A stretch of DNA of 64,000 bases from contig NZ_QNRR01000012.1 in the NCBI RefSeq assembly GCF_003315205.1, positions 124,001 through 188,000 of the forward strand, read 5' to 3'. The DNA comes from Roseimicrobium gellanilyticum (GTDB taxonomy: Bacteria; Verrucomicrobiota; Verrucomicrobiia; Verrucomicrobiales; Verrucomicrobiaceae). Below, piece after piece: positions 51,752-61,100 of the stretch. Each line of letters starts with the position of its first letter. The first letter of the stretch is position 1. The notes beneath the pieces were generated by a model. It made no database searches. It saw only the letters and a program-made list of their open reading frames with translations, and was not told the DNA's origin. Position numbers and translations under genes: made by a program.

Positions 51752-52393
51752 TCAGTATTCCGCAATGGCTCCAGTGTGGGCGTTGAGCACAAGTGTGCGA
51801 AAATTCGCAGGCAATCTTCCTGGCGTACGTTCAACGTCGCCCGACAGCGCGAGAGTAACGCACCATTTGGGGGCGCTGGCAAACTTGGGAAGGGTGGTGC
51901 CTCCGTTGGGCTTGAAGGCGAAGAGCGGCGGCGTGGTATCCTCATCGTCCACATCTCCGGGATTCGCGAGTGAGGTGACGTGCAACAGGGTGGAGTAGAT
52001 ATCATGCGTCATCATCACCGTGGACGGATCGAGCCGGTATGCCTCACCGAGGGGACGCCATTTTCCGGTCGTGCGGTCGGGTGCCAAAAGCTGCCAGGCG
52101 CGGTACTCCTCCGCTGCGCCTGGATCGGATTCATCCGGAAGCTTGAGAAAGCGGATGCCGACGAGGCGGTTCTCCCTTGCTGCAAGCTGGGCAGCGTAGG
52201 CAAGGTCATTGCTGAAGCGCATCGTGGAGGACGATAACTGCTGGGCGGCTATCACATGGCTCACGGAGGTTGTCGCAAGCGTCAGGAGTATCGCCATGAT
52301 CGAGACCACGAGCAGCAGCTCGATCAGCGTAAAGGCGCGGGCAACTCGGCACGCGTGTCCGTCTGGGCAAGGGACTGGAGGTCTAGTCTTCAA
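51752..52393 (-). CDS. Verru_Chthon cassette protein D (pseudopilin-like)
   Basis: 213 residues with a prepilin-type N-terminus (ARAFTLIELLLVVSIMAILL) preceded by a 20-residue leader. The only start in frame is TTG 52393, overlapping the stop of protein C. After the hydrophobic helix comes a soluble part with SSSTMRFSNDLAYAAQLAAR and a GTTLPKFASAPKWCVT stretch. Family D of the cassette is known only by its association with A, B and C in Verrucomicrobia and related bacteria. A role in a type II-secretion or pilus-like assembly is inferred from the prepilin motif. Confidence 0.85.
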   Translation of the reverse strand: MKTRPPVPCPDGHACRVARAFTLIELLLVVSIMAILLTLATTSVSHVIAAQQLSSSTMRFSNDLAYAAQLAARENRLVGIRFLKLPDESDPGAAEEYRAWQLLAPDRTTGKWRPLGEAYRLDPSTVMMTHDIYSTLLHVTSLANPGDVDDEDTTPPLFAFKPNGGTTLPKFASAPKWCVTLALSGDVERTPGRLPANFRTLVLNAHTGAIAEY

Positions 52394-53495
52394 GGCTGGA
52401 GGTGAGCTTGGCCGCCGGTATCTGGACGGCAGTGGAAAATACGCGGAAGCTGAGCTTGCGCTGGCCCAGCTCGGCTTCTAGTCGTTGAAGGTCCTGCTCA
52501 TAATCTGCAGACTTCTGAAAGAGCGTGTTGTTTACCAGCCCAGTGAGTTCCAGGGCGAGCGCGTCCGCTTTCGCGGTGTCGAATGCGCTCCATTCACGTT
52601 CATCCAGGGCGATGAGGGTGAGCCGCAACACCGGAGGAAGCTGGTGACGGGAGTGGATGGCTTCGGTGGAAGTCTCCGGCCACTGGTAGCGGCGGGTGTC
52701 GTAGAGGTAGTTGGCTGCGGCATCGATGCTCGCTCCAGTCTTTCCGGTGGTGGCAGGCCATACGGGCTGGATGAGGACGGCGAGGACATTTTCCGCCACC
52801 GGCTGGGAGTCGACTTCGAGAGAGTCACGAAACCACTGGTACAAGGCGTCCCTGCCGGTCTGCGCTTCCACCCACGGCACGGGCATGCTGCCGCCCTTGG
52901 GATCGGGGACCACACCATAAAGAGCAAGCTTTTCCGTCGGCTGGCGAAACTCCATGAGACGGAAACGCTTCTTCTCCGGGTGGGCGACGTCGGGCCCGAG
53001 AAAGTCGGGGCGGCGTGGCAGGTCGCTCTCATATTGCGCATACCAGCCCCAGCCATTCAGAAGGTTCTCCAGCGAGGATGAGGAGGCAGTGGCGCTGGTA
53101 TCGAGCGTTTCCCCGAGCGGTGCCTGGAAAAAGACGGCATGTCCCGCAGTGTGCTGGGCATCGGGAAGGAGGGCGGCTGCGGGCCCGCTTACGTAGTGCA
53201 GCTCAGACTGGCGGTGATAGAGAGTGGGGGTGCCATTGCTGTCCAGCTTGTACCCCCAGTAGGAGTTCAGTGTCACCTGTGAAAGACGGCGGGCAATGGC
53301 CTCAAAGGCCGCGCGCGACTCGCGGAACTCGCCGACACGCGCCCTGGCCTGGCCCCAAGTGCGCTGCGTGTCAGACAGCACTTGCGCGAGGAAGATCATG
53401 AGCACGGACAGTACGGTCATGGAAACCAGCAGTTCCACCAGGGTGAAGCCACGCATTGTCACCACTCGCCTCGATGATCCGGGGGGCGCATTCAT
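52383..53495 (-). CDS. Verru_Chthon cassette protein C (pseudopilin-like)
   Basis: 370 residues. The prepilin motif is MRGFTLVELLVSMTVLSVLM, then a helical region RTWGQARARVGEFRESRAAF and a large soluble domain. ENVLAVLIQPVWPAT and a C-terminal FRVFSTAVQIPAAKLTSS resemble minor pseudopilins of GspJ/GspK type. It follows protein B by 7 bases, and its stop overlaps the start of protein D. It probably forms part of a pseudopilus tip with its neighbours; the exported substrate is unknown, though the giant repeat protein upstream is an obvious candidate. Confidence 0.87.
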   Translation of the reverse strand: MNAPPGSSRRVVTMRGFTLVELLVSMTVLSVLMIFLAQVLSDTQRTWGQARARVGEFRESRAAFEAIARRLSQVTLNSYWGYKLDSNGTPTLYHRQSELHYVSGPAAALLPDAQHTAGHAVFFQAPLGETLDTSATASSSSLENLLNGWGWYAQYESDLPRRPDFLGPDVAHPEKKRFRLMEFRQPTEKLALYGVVPDPKGGSMPVPWVEAQTGRDALYQWFRDSLEVDSQPVAENVLAVLIQPVWPATTGKTGASIDAAANYLYDTRRYQWPETSTEAIHSRHQLPPVLRLTLIALDEREWSAFDTAKADALALELTGLVNNTLFQKSADYEQDLQRLEAELGQRKLSFRVFSTAVQIPAAKLTSSLED

Positions 53496-53502
53496 AGCAG
53501 GG

Positions 53503-54021
53503 TTAGTTAGACGCCACCGGCTGGTTCACCGCGTATTTGTCCATCTGCGCTACGAGGGTCTGCGCCTTGCGACAGGATTCCGGTTTGGCCAGGGCCGCAG
53601 CAGGGTTCGGACTTTCCGTCATGAGCATCTGCACGGACTTCAGCCGCGGATTGGTCTGCTGCATGCCCGGCAGCGTCGGCGCGTCGCTCACGGTGACTCG
53701 CACGGTGAAGATGGCACTGGTGTCGCCGTCTTTGACGCGGGTCCCCTGGCCGTCAAAGATGTAGTCCTTGCTTCCACCGCTATTCTGCTGTTGCAGCACC
53801 TCGCTCCACTCCCGCATACGATAGTCTGCGGCGATCGCCTGCACAATGCGAGCCTCAGCGGCCACGTTGGAGGACTGGCGGAGCGCATCCAGAGAAAGAG
53901 GAATCATTCCCACGAGGGTGACGATCACAGAGGCGGCGATACCCACGGCAACCGCTGTTTCCGCGAGTGAGAATCCCGCCTGGTATTTTTTTGAGGCAGG
54001 TGATTGGGGTTTCGTATTCAT
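53503..54021 (-). CDS. Verru_Chthon cassette protein B (pseudopilin-like)
   Basis: 172 residues. A short basic leader (PASKKYQ) precedes AGFSLAETAVAVGIAASVIV, a prepilin-like helix with the +5 Glu. The soluble part contains IVQAIAADYRMREWSEVLQQ and FTVRVTVSDAPTLPGM. Its ATG overlaps the stop of protein A as ATGA, so translation is coupled. Member B of the four-gene cassette, known from Verrucomicrobia. Confidence 0.87.
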   Translation of the reverse strand: MNTKPQSPASKKYQAGFSLAETAVAVGIAASVIVTLVGMIPLSLDALRQSSNVAAEARIVQAIAADYRMREWSEVLQQQNSGGSKDYIFDGQGTRVKDGDTSAIFTVRVTVSDAPTLPGMQQTNPRLKSVQMLMTESPNPAAALAKPESCRKAQTLVAQMDKYAVNQPVASN

Positions 54022-57000
54022 GGCGCAAAAGTTTTTCTTCCGATCACGCGGAAGCGGTAGTAGTCGTCCAGCGAACCGTCCTGGTCCGGATTGGCGATAA
54101 AGTCGGGCAGGCTGGGATCATTGGGATCCAGATAGCGCTCGATGGTGGCGGATCCGCGCTGCTCGGCGGAGATGGTGTCCGTCTCTTCATCCCATTCGGC
54201 GGGCCCAGTGGAGCGCGCTTTCTTGAGCACCTGCACACGGTAGTGCACCTGGTAGATGTTGGACTTGGTGGTGAGGCGCGGGTAGAGCTGGTTATAGGGG
54301 GACTCACGTGTGTTGTCGCCCGTAAGCTCGAAGCCATCTTTCTGGGTATTGAGGTTGCCATTCCACCACTCAGTCATGTCATCGTAGCTGGGAGACTTGC
54401 TGGGTTTGCCGTCGGATCGCGGATAATAGGGCGAATCCCCAGAGCCGGTCTTGGTCTTGGGTTTGGGCACCAGAAAGATGTCGCAGATCTCCGACGCGGA
54501 GCGGAAGATGTCGCCCTGTTCGAAGCGACGTTGGAGGCCCTTCACCGTCTCCTCCGCGTTTACCTCGTAGACGGTGTCGTATTTCAGCCAGTGTTCCCAG
54601 CTCTTGTAACACTCCTCCAGTTGGGATGCGGTGACGGCCAGCGTGGTGCCGTCCTTGACCCAGGCGATTTCATAAGGAAGTGCGCTGATCCTGACGCTAC
54701 GCAAAGCAGCGTGCAATCCGGTGGCACGCTGAATGTAGGCGAAGGGCATGATCTGGCTGTTCATGTTGATCTTGCCCGCCGTGGAAAGCGGCTCGCTGAT
54801 GGCATAGGGTTCCACGACCGGCATCCAGAACAGATCCAGCATCAGGTGATCGCGTGGTGCTTTGAAGCCGTAGTGATCCGTCTGGGCCGGGTCTGCGGTC
54901 GAGGCGCGGGACCGTGAAGGTGGATTAGGACAGAAGAGAAGCGTCTGCCACGGACTCACCTTGTTTGAATTTGCCGGGATGGGATGGATTCCCGTAGGCA
55001 GGGATCCGAAGGCTACAGCGGAGCAGATCTGGCGGTTGGGAGCGTAGACTCTGCCGGAATTCTCCTCAGTGAATCCATCACGGGCGAAGTAGCCATTTCT
55101 GACACCCGTGTTTCCTGTCATGCCCGTGTCATCCGGCTTGTTGATGTAGGGGCCATCTTCGATACGTCCCATACCATTGTCCCAGTCTCCTGGGCGACCT
55201 GCACCGATGGCATTATAGGCGCCATCCAGGCGGTAAGGCGTAGCAGGCTGGCAGTCCTGCCAGTAGGGCACGTCTTTGAGGAGGCCATACGGCTTGTCGA
55301 TCTTGGTGGGTGAGGTGATCACATAGCCCGCCATCTGCCAGGTGTGCTGCCTGCCTTTCGTGTTGGGAGTGATGTAGGAAGCCGCAAAGCCCCGGCCGTA
55401 GTGACCTGACCACGACGTGCCTGAGTGGCGCAGGGATTGAGCCTCCTCCTTGGTGTCGCTGTCGTAGTCCGCGTGCTTGGTATAGTAGTCCTGGCTGATC
55501 TCGCGCATGGCACACATCACCCTGAAGTCGCCCTTGGCCGGACTGGTGGCGCTGGTCACCACAGAGCGGGCGGTGTCACCGAGCACGATCAGATAGTTCT
55601 GGGGATCATTCTTTCCGAGTCGCTGTTGCAGATCCATGTTCGCCATGGAGACGGTCCAGTCCTTGCTGGGGTCGACCCCCGAATCCACCCGGACGCGCGG
55701 GACGGGCCAGCGGCCAGTGGGGGTGGGGAAATTCAACGTCGCCGTCTGGATGAGTGTCTTGTCATCCAATTGACCGGGCGGGCCGGCGCCGAGGTGAATC
55801 TCCACCGTGATGGGACCTCCGGTGAACTGAAAATTCGGGTTATCAGACACATCCACTTCCTGGCTCACAAAGGGGAAGGAATTCGTCTCATCCGCACCTG
55901 ATCCGCCCACGGCCACGGTCTTTGCCGTCTTGTTGGCCTTGAAGAATTGGGCGTGCATGGAGGTGTACGCCGTGGAGTGTCCTCCATCGAAGGTGGATCC
56001 TGCGGGCACCCAGGAGCGGTTCACCGCGGCGGAGGGGAAACCCAGGGGTTTGCCATTGGCCTTCCAGCTTTCCAAACCCTTGATGCGGTAGCGCACATTG
56101 GGAGTGTAAGGCGGCATACCCACCACCGGGGTGAACGGCTGCAACACCAGAAAGGCCCGCATCTTCTTCGTTTTGTCCGCCCTGTTATCCTTGGGAGCCT
56201 TGTCGAGGGGCTGTGCCGGTGTCGTGGTAGTATCCATCTCCACCTCGGTGGCCATGAATACGACGGAGGCCTCGATGATCGTGGGGTAGCGGCCAAAGGC
56301 CTTGAGTTTCGTGCCGAAAGACTCGGTGCTGGTACCCGAGGCGACGACCGGCACCGCGGAAGCCTCCGCGAGAAAGGAGGCATTGAGCCCGGTGTAGGCA
56401 CGAGGAGGAATGTAGTGGTACTTCGGCGTAGTGTACGGATTGGAGGCATTCACCCCCCAGCGAACCAGATCGAACATGGAGAGCAGGATCTGATTGCGGT
56501 TCAGTGCACCATACTTCTCATCAAATGTGGCCGCGCCGAAGCCGGGCACGCCCTTCTTCGTGAGTGTCTGGAGATAACCAAACACCTTCTGGTTTTGCGA
56601 GAGCGCGAAGTCCTCCGTGGGGCTCTGGGATGAACCTTGCTTGGTCGAGTTGTTCTCCCACGTGGAGGCGCGCTGGAAGCAAGCTGTCTGCCCGGCGGCA
56701 GTGGTGCAGAAGGCCAGCAGCTTGTCCTTGGCGGTGCGTTTGGTTGTCTCTGCCTGGATGGGCCAGAGGGATACTCGCGGACGGTTGAAGACATTCACCT
56801 CCGGCGAGCGGCTGTGTGCGGTGAGAAAGAAGCGGCTCATCTGCAGATCCGCTGCATCTACCGCACCGCCGGAGGGGTTCACCGCGCGCTGGGCCGTGCC
56901 GGTGTTGAAAGTGGAACCATAGAAAAACTCGTCCACCGAGGTGAAGAGCCGCTCACGCTTCACAGGAAGGCCGTCGGCATTGGTGGGCGTCTCCGTACCT

Positions 57001-58073
57001 CCGCGTGTCCCTTCGCCCGCGAGACCTGGATTGGTCCTGGGAATGAGATCGTAGATGCTCTTCAGGTAAGTCTGGTAGGCGGACTTGTTTCCGACGGTGC
57101 CATCGTTCTGCACAATCGGAAGCTGGGGTTTGTAGCGGTCGTCAAAAGCCTGGAGCACCGTGCTGAGGCACGTCATGGCCGGATGACCCGGAAAGCGCTG
57201 GAATTCATTCTGCGCGGGAATGTAGTAGGCGAAGTTCCGATCAGACCAGCCTGCGGCCCTGGGAACATCCCAAGGCGTGCCCTCGGCAGCGGTGTTGAGG
57301 TTGACCTTGCAGCTTTCATCATCCGTCCAGAAAGCAATGCGACCGACGATGGGATTGGCCCTGGTGACAACGCCTTCATCAAACGTGGCTTTGTCCCCTG
57401 CCCCGCCATTGGGAACCACCAGCCGTCCATCCTGCAAGACATAGAGCCAGCGCACCGGCATGGGCAACGGCTGCTCCGAGGTGCTTCCTGGAACGGGTAT
57501 GGTGTTTGAGAGGCCGAAGCCAGCGACCTTCCCAGTCTTGCTGCCGCCCGCAGCATCCTGGAGTGCGGATGCATCCAGAATCGGATAGACGCGCCTGGTA
57601 TTTCCCTCGCCATTGATCTGGGCCACTGGCTCATTCAGGTCCGTGAATTGCGCTCGTGTCTCCTTCCATTTGCTGAGTGTATCCGCCTCGGTTGCGGCGT
57701 TGAAACGCGTGCCTTCTTCCGACATCTTGTCAGAAGAATAGAGCCGCCATGCGGTCTCCAGTCTGGAGCGGCCGCCCGGTCCTCCTGACTCCGTGCCGAA
57801 CACGCGAATCATACCGGGCTGTGACGCCCACGACTTCGTCATCCCCAGACCGGAAGTTGCCTGCCGGATCTGCCCCATGATGATGCTCACGGGCATGTCC
57901 GAGAGGGTGCGAACCTGGGAGGACTGGCTGAACGCGGATGAGGAACGCGTCTCGGACGACCCCATCGACAGAAGCGCGAGCACCAGCACCATGAGCAGGG
58001 CCATGATGGCGAGCACCATGACAATCGCCATGCCGGATGGCCGCAAGCGCCTGGATATGAATTGCTGTTTCAT
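54018..58073 (-). CDS. Verru_Chthon cassette protein A
   Basis: About 1351 residues from ATG 58073 (MKQQFISRRLRPSGMAIVMV). The N-terminal segment SGMAIVMVLAIMALLMVLVL is a GspK-like prepilin helix without the usual Phe. The remainder is a very long soluble region with many aromatic and Gly/Asp stretches (RIAFWTDDESCKVNLNTAAE, ADLQMSRFFLTAHSRSPEVN) and a final region ending YYRFRVIGRKTFAP. The motif TDDESCKVNLNTAA is a hallmark I associate with the family. It is the first gene of the cassette, starting only 43 bases after the giant repeat gene ends. Upstream in-frame codons overlap that gene and are not used. Confidence 0.88.
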   Translation of the reverse strand: MKQQFISRRLRPSGMAIVMVLAIMALLMVLVLALLSMGSSETRSSSAFSQSSQVRTLSDMPVSIIMGQIRQATSGLGMTKSWASQPGMIRVFGTESGGPGGRSRLETAWRLYSSDKMSEEGTRFNAATEADTLSKWKETRAQFTDLNEPVAQINGEGNTRRVYPILDASALQDAAGGSKTGKVAGFGLSNTIPVPGSTSEQPLPMPVRWLYVLQDGRLVVPNGGAGDKATFDEGVVTRANPIVGRIAFWTDDESCKVNLNTAAEGTPWDVPRAAGWSDRNFAYYIPAQNEFQRFPGHPAMTCLSTVLQAFDDRYKPQLPIVQNDGTVGNKSAYQTYLKSIYDLIPRTNPGLAGEGTRGGTETPTNADGLPVKRERLFTSVDEFFYGSTFNTGTAQRAVNPSGGAVDAADLQMSRFFLTAHSRSPEVNVFNRPRVSLWPIQAETTKRTAKDKLLAFCTTAAGQTACFQRASTWENNSTKQGSSQSPTEDFALSQNQKVFGYLQTLTKKGVPGFGAATFDEKYGALNRNQILLSMFDLVRWGVNASNPYTTPKYHYIPPRAYTGLNASFLAEASAVPVVASGTSTESFGTKLKAFGRYPTIIEASVVFMATEVEMDTTTTPAQPLDKAPKDNRADKTKKMRAFLVLQPFTPVVGMPPYTPNVRYRIKGLESWKANGKPLGFPSAAVNRSWVPAGSTFDGGHSTAYTSMHAQFFKANKTAKTVAVGGSGADETNSFPFVSQEVDVSDNPNFQFTGGPITVEIHLGAGPPGQLDDKTLIQTATLNFPTPTGRWPVPRVRVDSGVDPSKDWTVSMANMDLQQRLGKNDPQNYLIVLGDTARSVVTSATSPAKGDFRVMCAMREISQDYYTKHADYDSDTKEEAQSLRHSGTSWSGHYGRGFAASYITPNTKGRQHTWQMAGYVITSPTKIDKPYGLLKDVPYWQDCQPATPYRLDGAYNAIGAGRPGDWDNGMGRIEDGPYINKPDDTGMTGNTGVRNGYFARDGFTEENSGRVYAPNRQICSAVAFGSLPTGIHPIPANSNKVSPWQTLLFCPNPPSRSRASTADPAQTDHYGFKAPRDHLMLDLFWMPVVEPYAISEPLSTAGKINMNSQIMPFAYIQRATGLHAALRSVRISALPYEIAWVKDGTTLAVTASQLEECYKSWEHWLKYDTVYEVNAEETVKGLQRRFEQGDIFRSASEICDIFLVPKPKTKTGSGDSPYYPRSDGKPSKSPSYDDMTEWWNGNLNTQKDGFELTGDNTRESPYNQLYPRLTTKSNIYQVHYRVQVLKKARSTGPAEWDEETDTISAEQRGSATIERYLDPNDPSLPDFIANPDQDGSLDDYYRFRVIGRKTFAP

Positions 58074-58116
58074 CGTGGTATACGACTTTCTAGTACAAAC
58101 TAATACTACATAGTAC

Positions 58117-61100
58117 TCACGGGCGGCGGCGACGCAGGACGAGGAGCGCGAGGCCACCCAGCAGAAGAAGAGCCCGGTCAGGCTCCGGCACGACAGCCAC
58201 CGCGATGTAAAACCCACTGGCATCTGTGGAAGTGATCCAACTGAGTCCCGAATCCAGCGAGGGAAGGTCCAGTGTGGTGAAGCCGCCCGTAAACTTTGTG
58301 GCCTCGGTGACACCAGACCAGTCGAGCAACTGCCACTTGTCCCCTGCCGCCCAGTCCGTGGCGGAGAAGGTAGTGGTATCCGTGACCTTCAGCGTGCCGC
58401 TGAGAACAATACTGGTATCGCTGAAGAGGAGAAGCTGGTCATTCGATTCTGCGGAATTCTCGCCACCGAGATTGTCGTAGATATCAAAATCCAGCGTGCC
58501 CAGGAGAGAAATGGTTCCTGCGCCGCTGGTGGCGACACTCAGGTTCTCCGCTGTGATGTCTCCCGGACTACCAACTTCGAGCACGCCACCGCTATTCACG
58601 GTGATGTTCTGCGTGCTGGTGATCAATCCCACCGTGCCCGTACCCCCGAGGCGCCCGCCGGAGACCACCACCACATTTCCCGAACCGGTCGCAGAGCCGG
58701 CAGTGTTGTTCGCCCGCAGCGTGCCTGCATTCACCGAGGTGCCTCCGGCATAAGTATTGGCACTGGTGATGGCGACGGTGCCCGACGTGGTCTTCGTCAG
58801 CGCTCCGCTGCCACCAAGGGTACCGCTCACCGTGCCGCTCTGCACTGCATAGGAGGAACCTGTCAGCACGCCAGTGGTGCCGGTGATGGTTCCGCTCATC
58901 AGCATGACCGTGCCCACAGTGTCGCTGTTAACACCCACATCCAGCGTGCCGCCGTTCACAGTGACCGCACCTGAGTCCACAAGGGTGTCCGTGACGTGGC
59001 CGAGCGCGAGTGTGCCTTCGTTTACCGTGGTGCCTCCCGTGTAGGTGCTGGTCCCGGAAAACGTCAGCACACCCGCGCCGACCTTGGTGAGACCGCCACT
59101 GGTGTTGGCGGCCAGACTGATGGTGCCGGCCATCGCGGCGGTGGTGGCACCACCGCCGTGGAGGGTTACGGTCAGCACATCACCATCCGCATAGCCGGTG
59201 CCGGGATTGGTGATCACAAAGCCGGTGACGACCCCGTTGACGACCGTCGCAATCGCCGTGGCTCCGCTGCCGGAACCGCCGCTGAGGACCACCACGGGCG
59301 TGTCGACATATCCGGAGCCACCATCGATCACAGCGATGGAACTCACACCGCTGCCGGAGGGAGCCTGCAGAGCCTGGGAGACCGTGATATCGGAGCCACC
59401 GGAGTCAATCTTCGCGCCACCGGCATGGACGTAGGCGTTCGTGAGGCCTGTCATGAAGGTGGCGTTGGTCGCGTTGGCCTTCAGGGTGCCTCCGTTGAAG
59501 TTGAAGGTCCCTGTGCCCGCACCCTTGTTCACCCGGTTGGTGGTGATGGTTCCGCCAAGAAGATTTACGGTGCCATTGCCGCTGGCCAATTGTCCCAGGG
59601 TCAATCCATTCGTGGCAAGATTGACGCTCGCCGAGCCGGACACGTTCAGGGTCCCCAGCCCATTCTCACCCACGTGCATGCCTCCGCTGCCACTCGTCGC
59701 AGTAAAGGTTCCCGTGCCACTGGCATTGTACACGCCGATAGAGCCGGAACCGCCTGCACCGATGGTCATGCGGTTCGAGTTGAGCAGGATGTTTCCGCCG
59801 CTCTGATTCAGGATGGCGCGATCGTTGTTGAAGCCCACGACAAACCAGCTCGCGCTCGTCACACTGCCGTCGATCAGCGACATGGCGGCAAAGGCTCCAG
59901 TGCCGCGGCCCAGATGAAACTCGCTGCCAGTGGTGATGGTGCCGGAGGTCATCTTCACGAAGCCACGGCTGTTGGCGACCGAGCCGACGGCAATGCTGGG
60001 GCTCGTGTTCTTGGAGGCATTCAGCGTGCCGCCCTCGATCGAAAGCACCGCGTTGACGTTTGCGGTATTCCCGACAGTGGCCTGCCCAACATTGGCAGTG
60101 TTTGCGGCATTGATGGCTCCCGTCAACAGCAGCGTGCCCGCGCTTACCGTGGTGGTGCCGGTGTAGGTGTTCAGGCCCGAGAGCGTGAGCATGCCTCCCC
60201 CGGTTTTGATCAAGGCGCCGGTTCCGCTGATGATGCTGGAGAAGGAGATCGCATCGCTGCGGTTGAAGGTAAGCGTACCGTTGTTGGTCACATTCCCGGT
60301 GCCAAGCGTTCCGGTTGTACCGCCCGTGCCAACTTGCAGCGTGCCGGCGCTGATGGTGGTAGTGCCTGTGTAGGTGTTGCTGCCGGTGAGAGTCTGCACA
60401 CCCGTGCCGAGTTTGGTGAGAGACAGGGCGCCTCCGCCCGAGTTCTGAATGATCCCGGCGAAGGTGGTGGTGGCGTTGTTGGCTCCAATGGCCAGCGTCG
60501 CCGCGATCGCGGCGGTATTGTCCACCAGCGCGGTGGCTGTGGTGGCAGCCAGTCCATCAAAAGTTTCTTCGTTGCCATTCAAATCAAAAATCCCGCTCGA
60601 AGCGATGGTCACATCCGTGGTATCGACAATCTGATTGGCGGCGAGCAGCTGGACGGTATCCGCGCTGCCGACTCCATCCCCGATGGTCAGGGTGGTGCTG
60701 GCAATCGCATTCACACCCGCTGTCTTGCCCAGTCGCAGGATGCCGTCATTCACGGTGGTTGCACCCGTGTAGGTGTTGGCCGCCGTGCCGCTGAAAACAA
60801 GCGTACCCGCGCCTGTCTTGGTGATGCCAAAGGCCCCGCCGCCAGCCCGGATGTCGCCACCCACAGTGAGCGTGCTGGCCGTGATGGTGAGGATGCGATT
60901 GCCCCCCAGATTGACCGTGCCGGTGCCCAGGTTCAGGGCATTGCTACCGGTGAAGGTGAAGTCTCCATTCCACTCCTGCACGTTATTCGTCGCGAGTGTC
61001 AGTGCGCTGCCGCTGGTGTTGTCAATCGTGCCGCCATTGATCAAAAAGGTGCCGGTACCGATGGCGGAATTGCTGGAGGAGGTTCCTCCATTATTGAGAT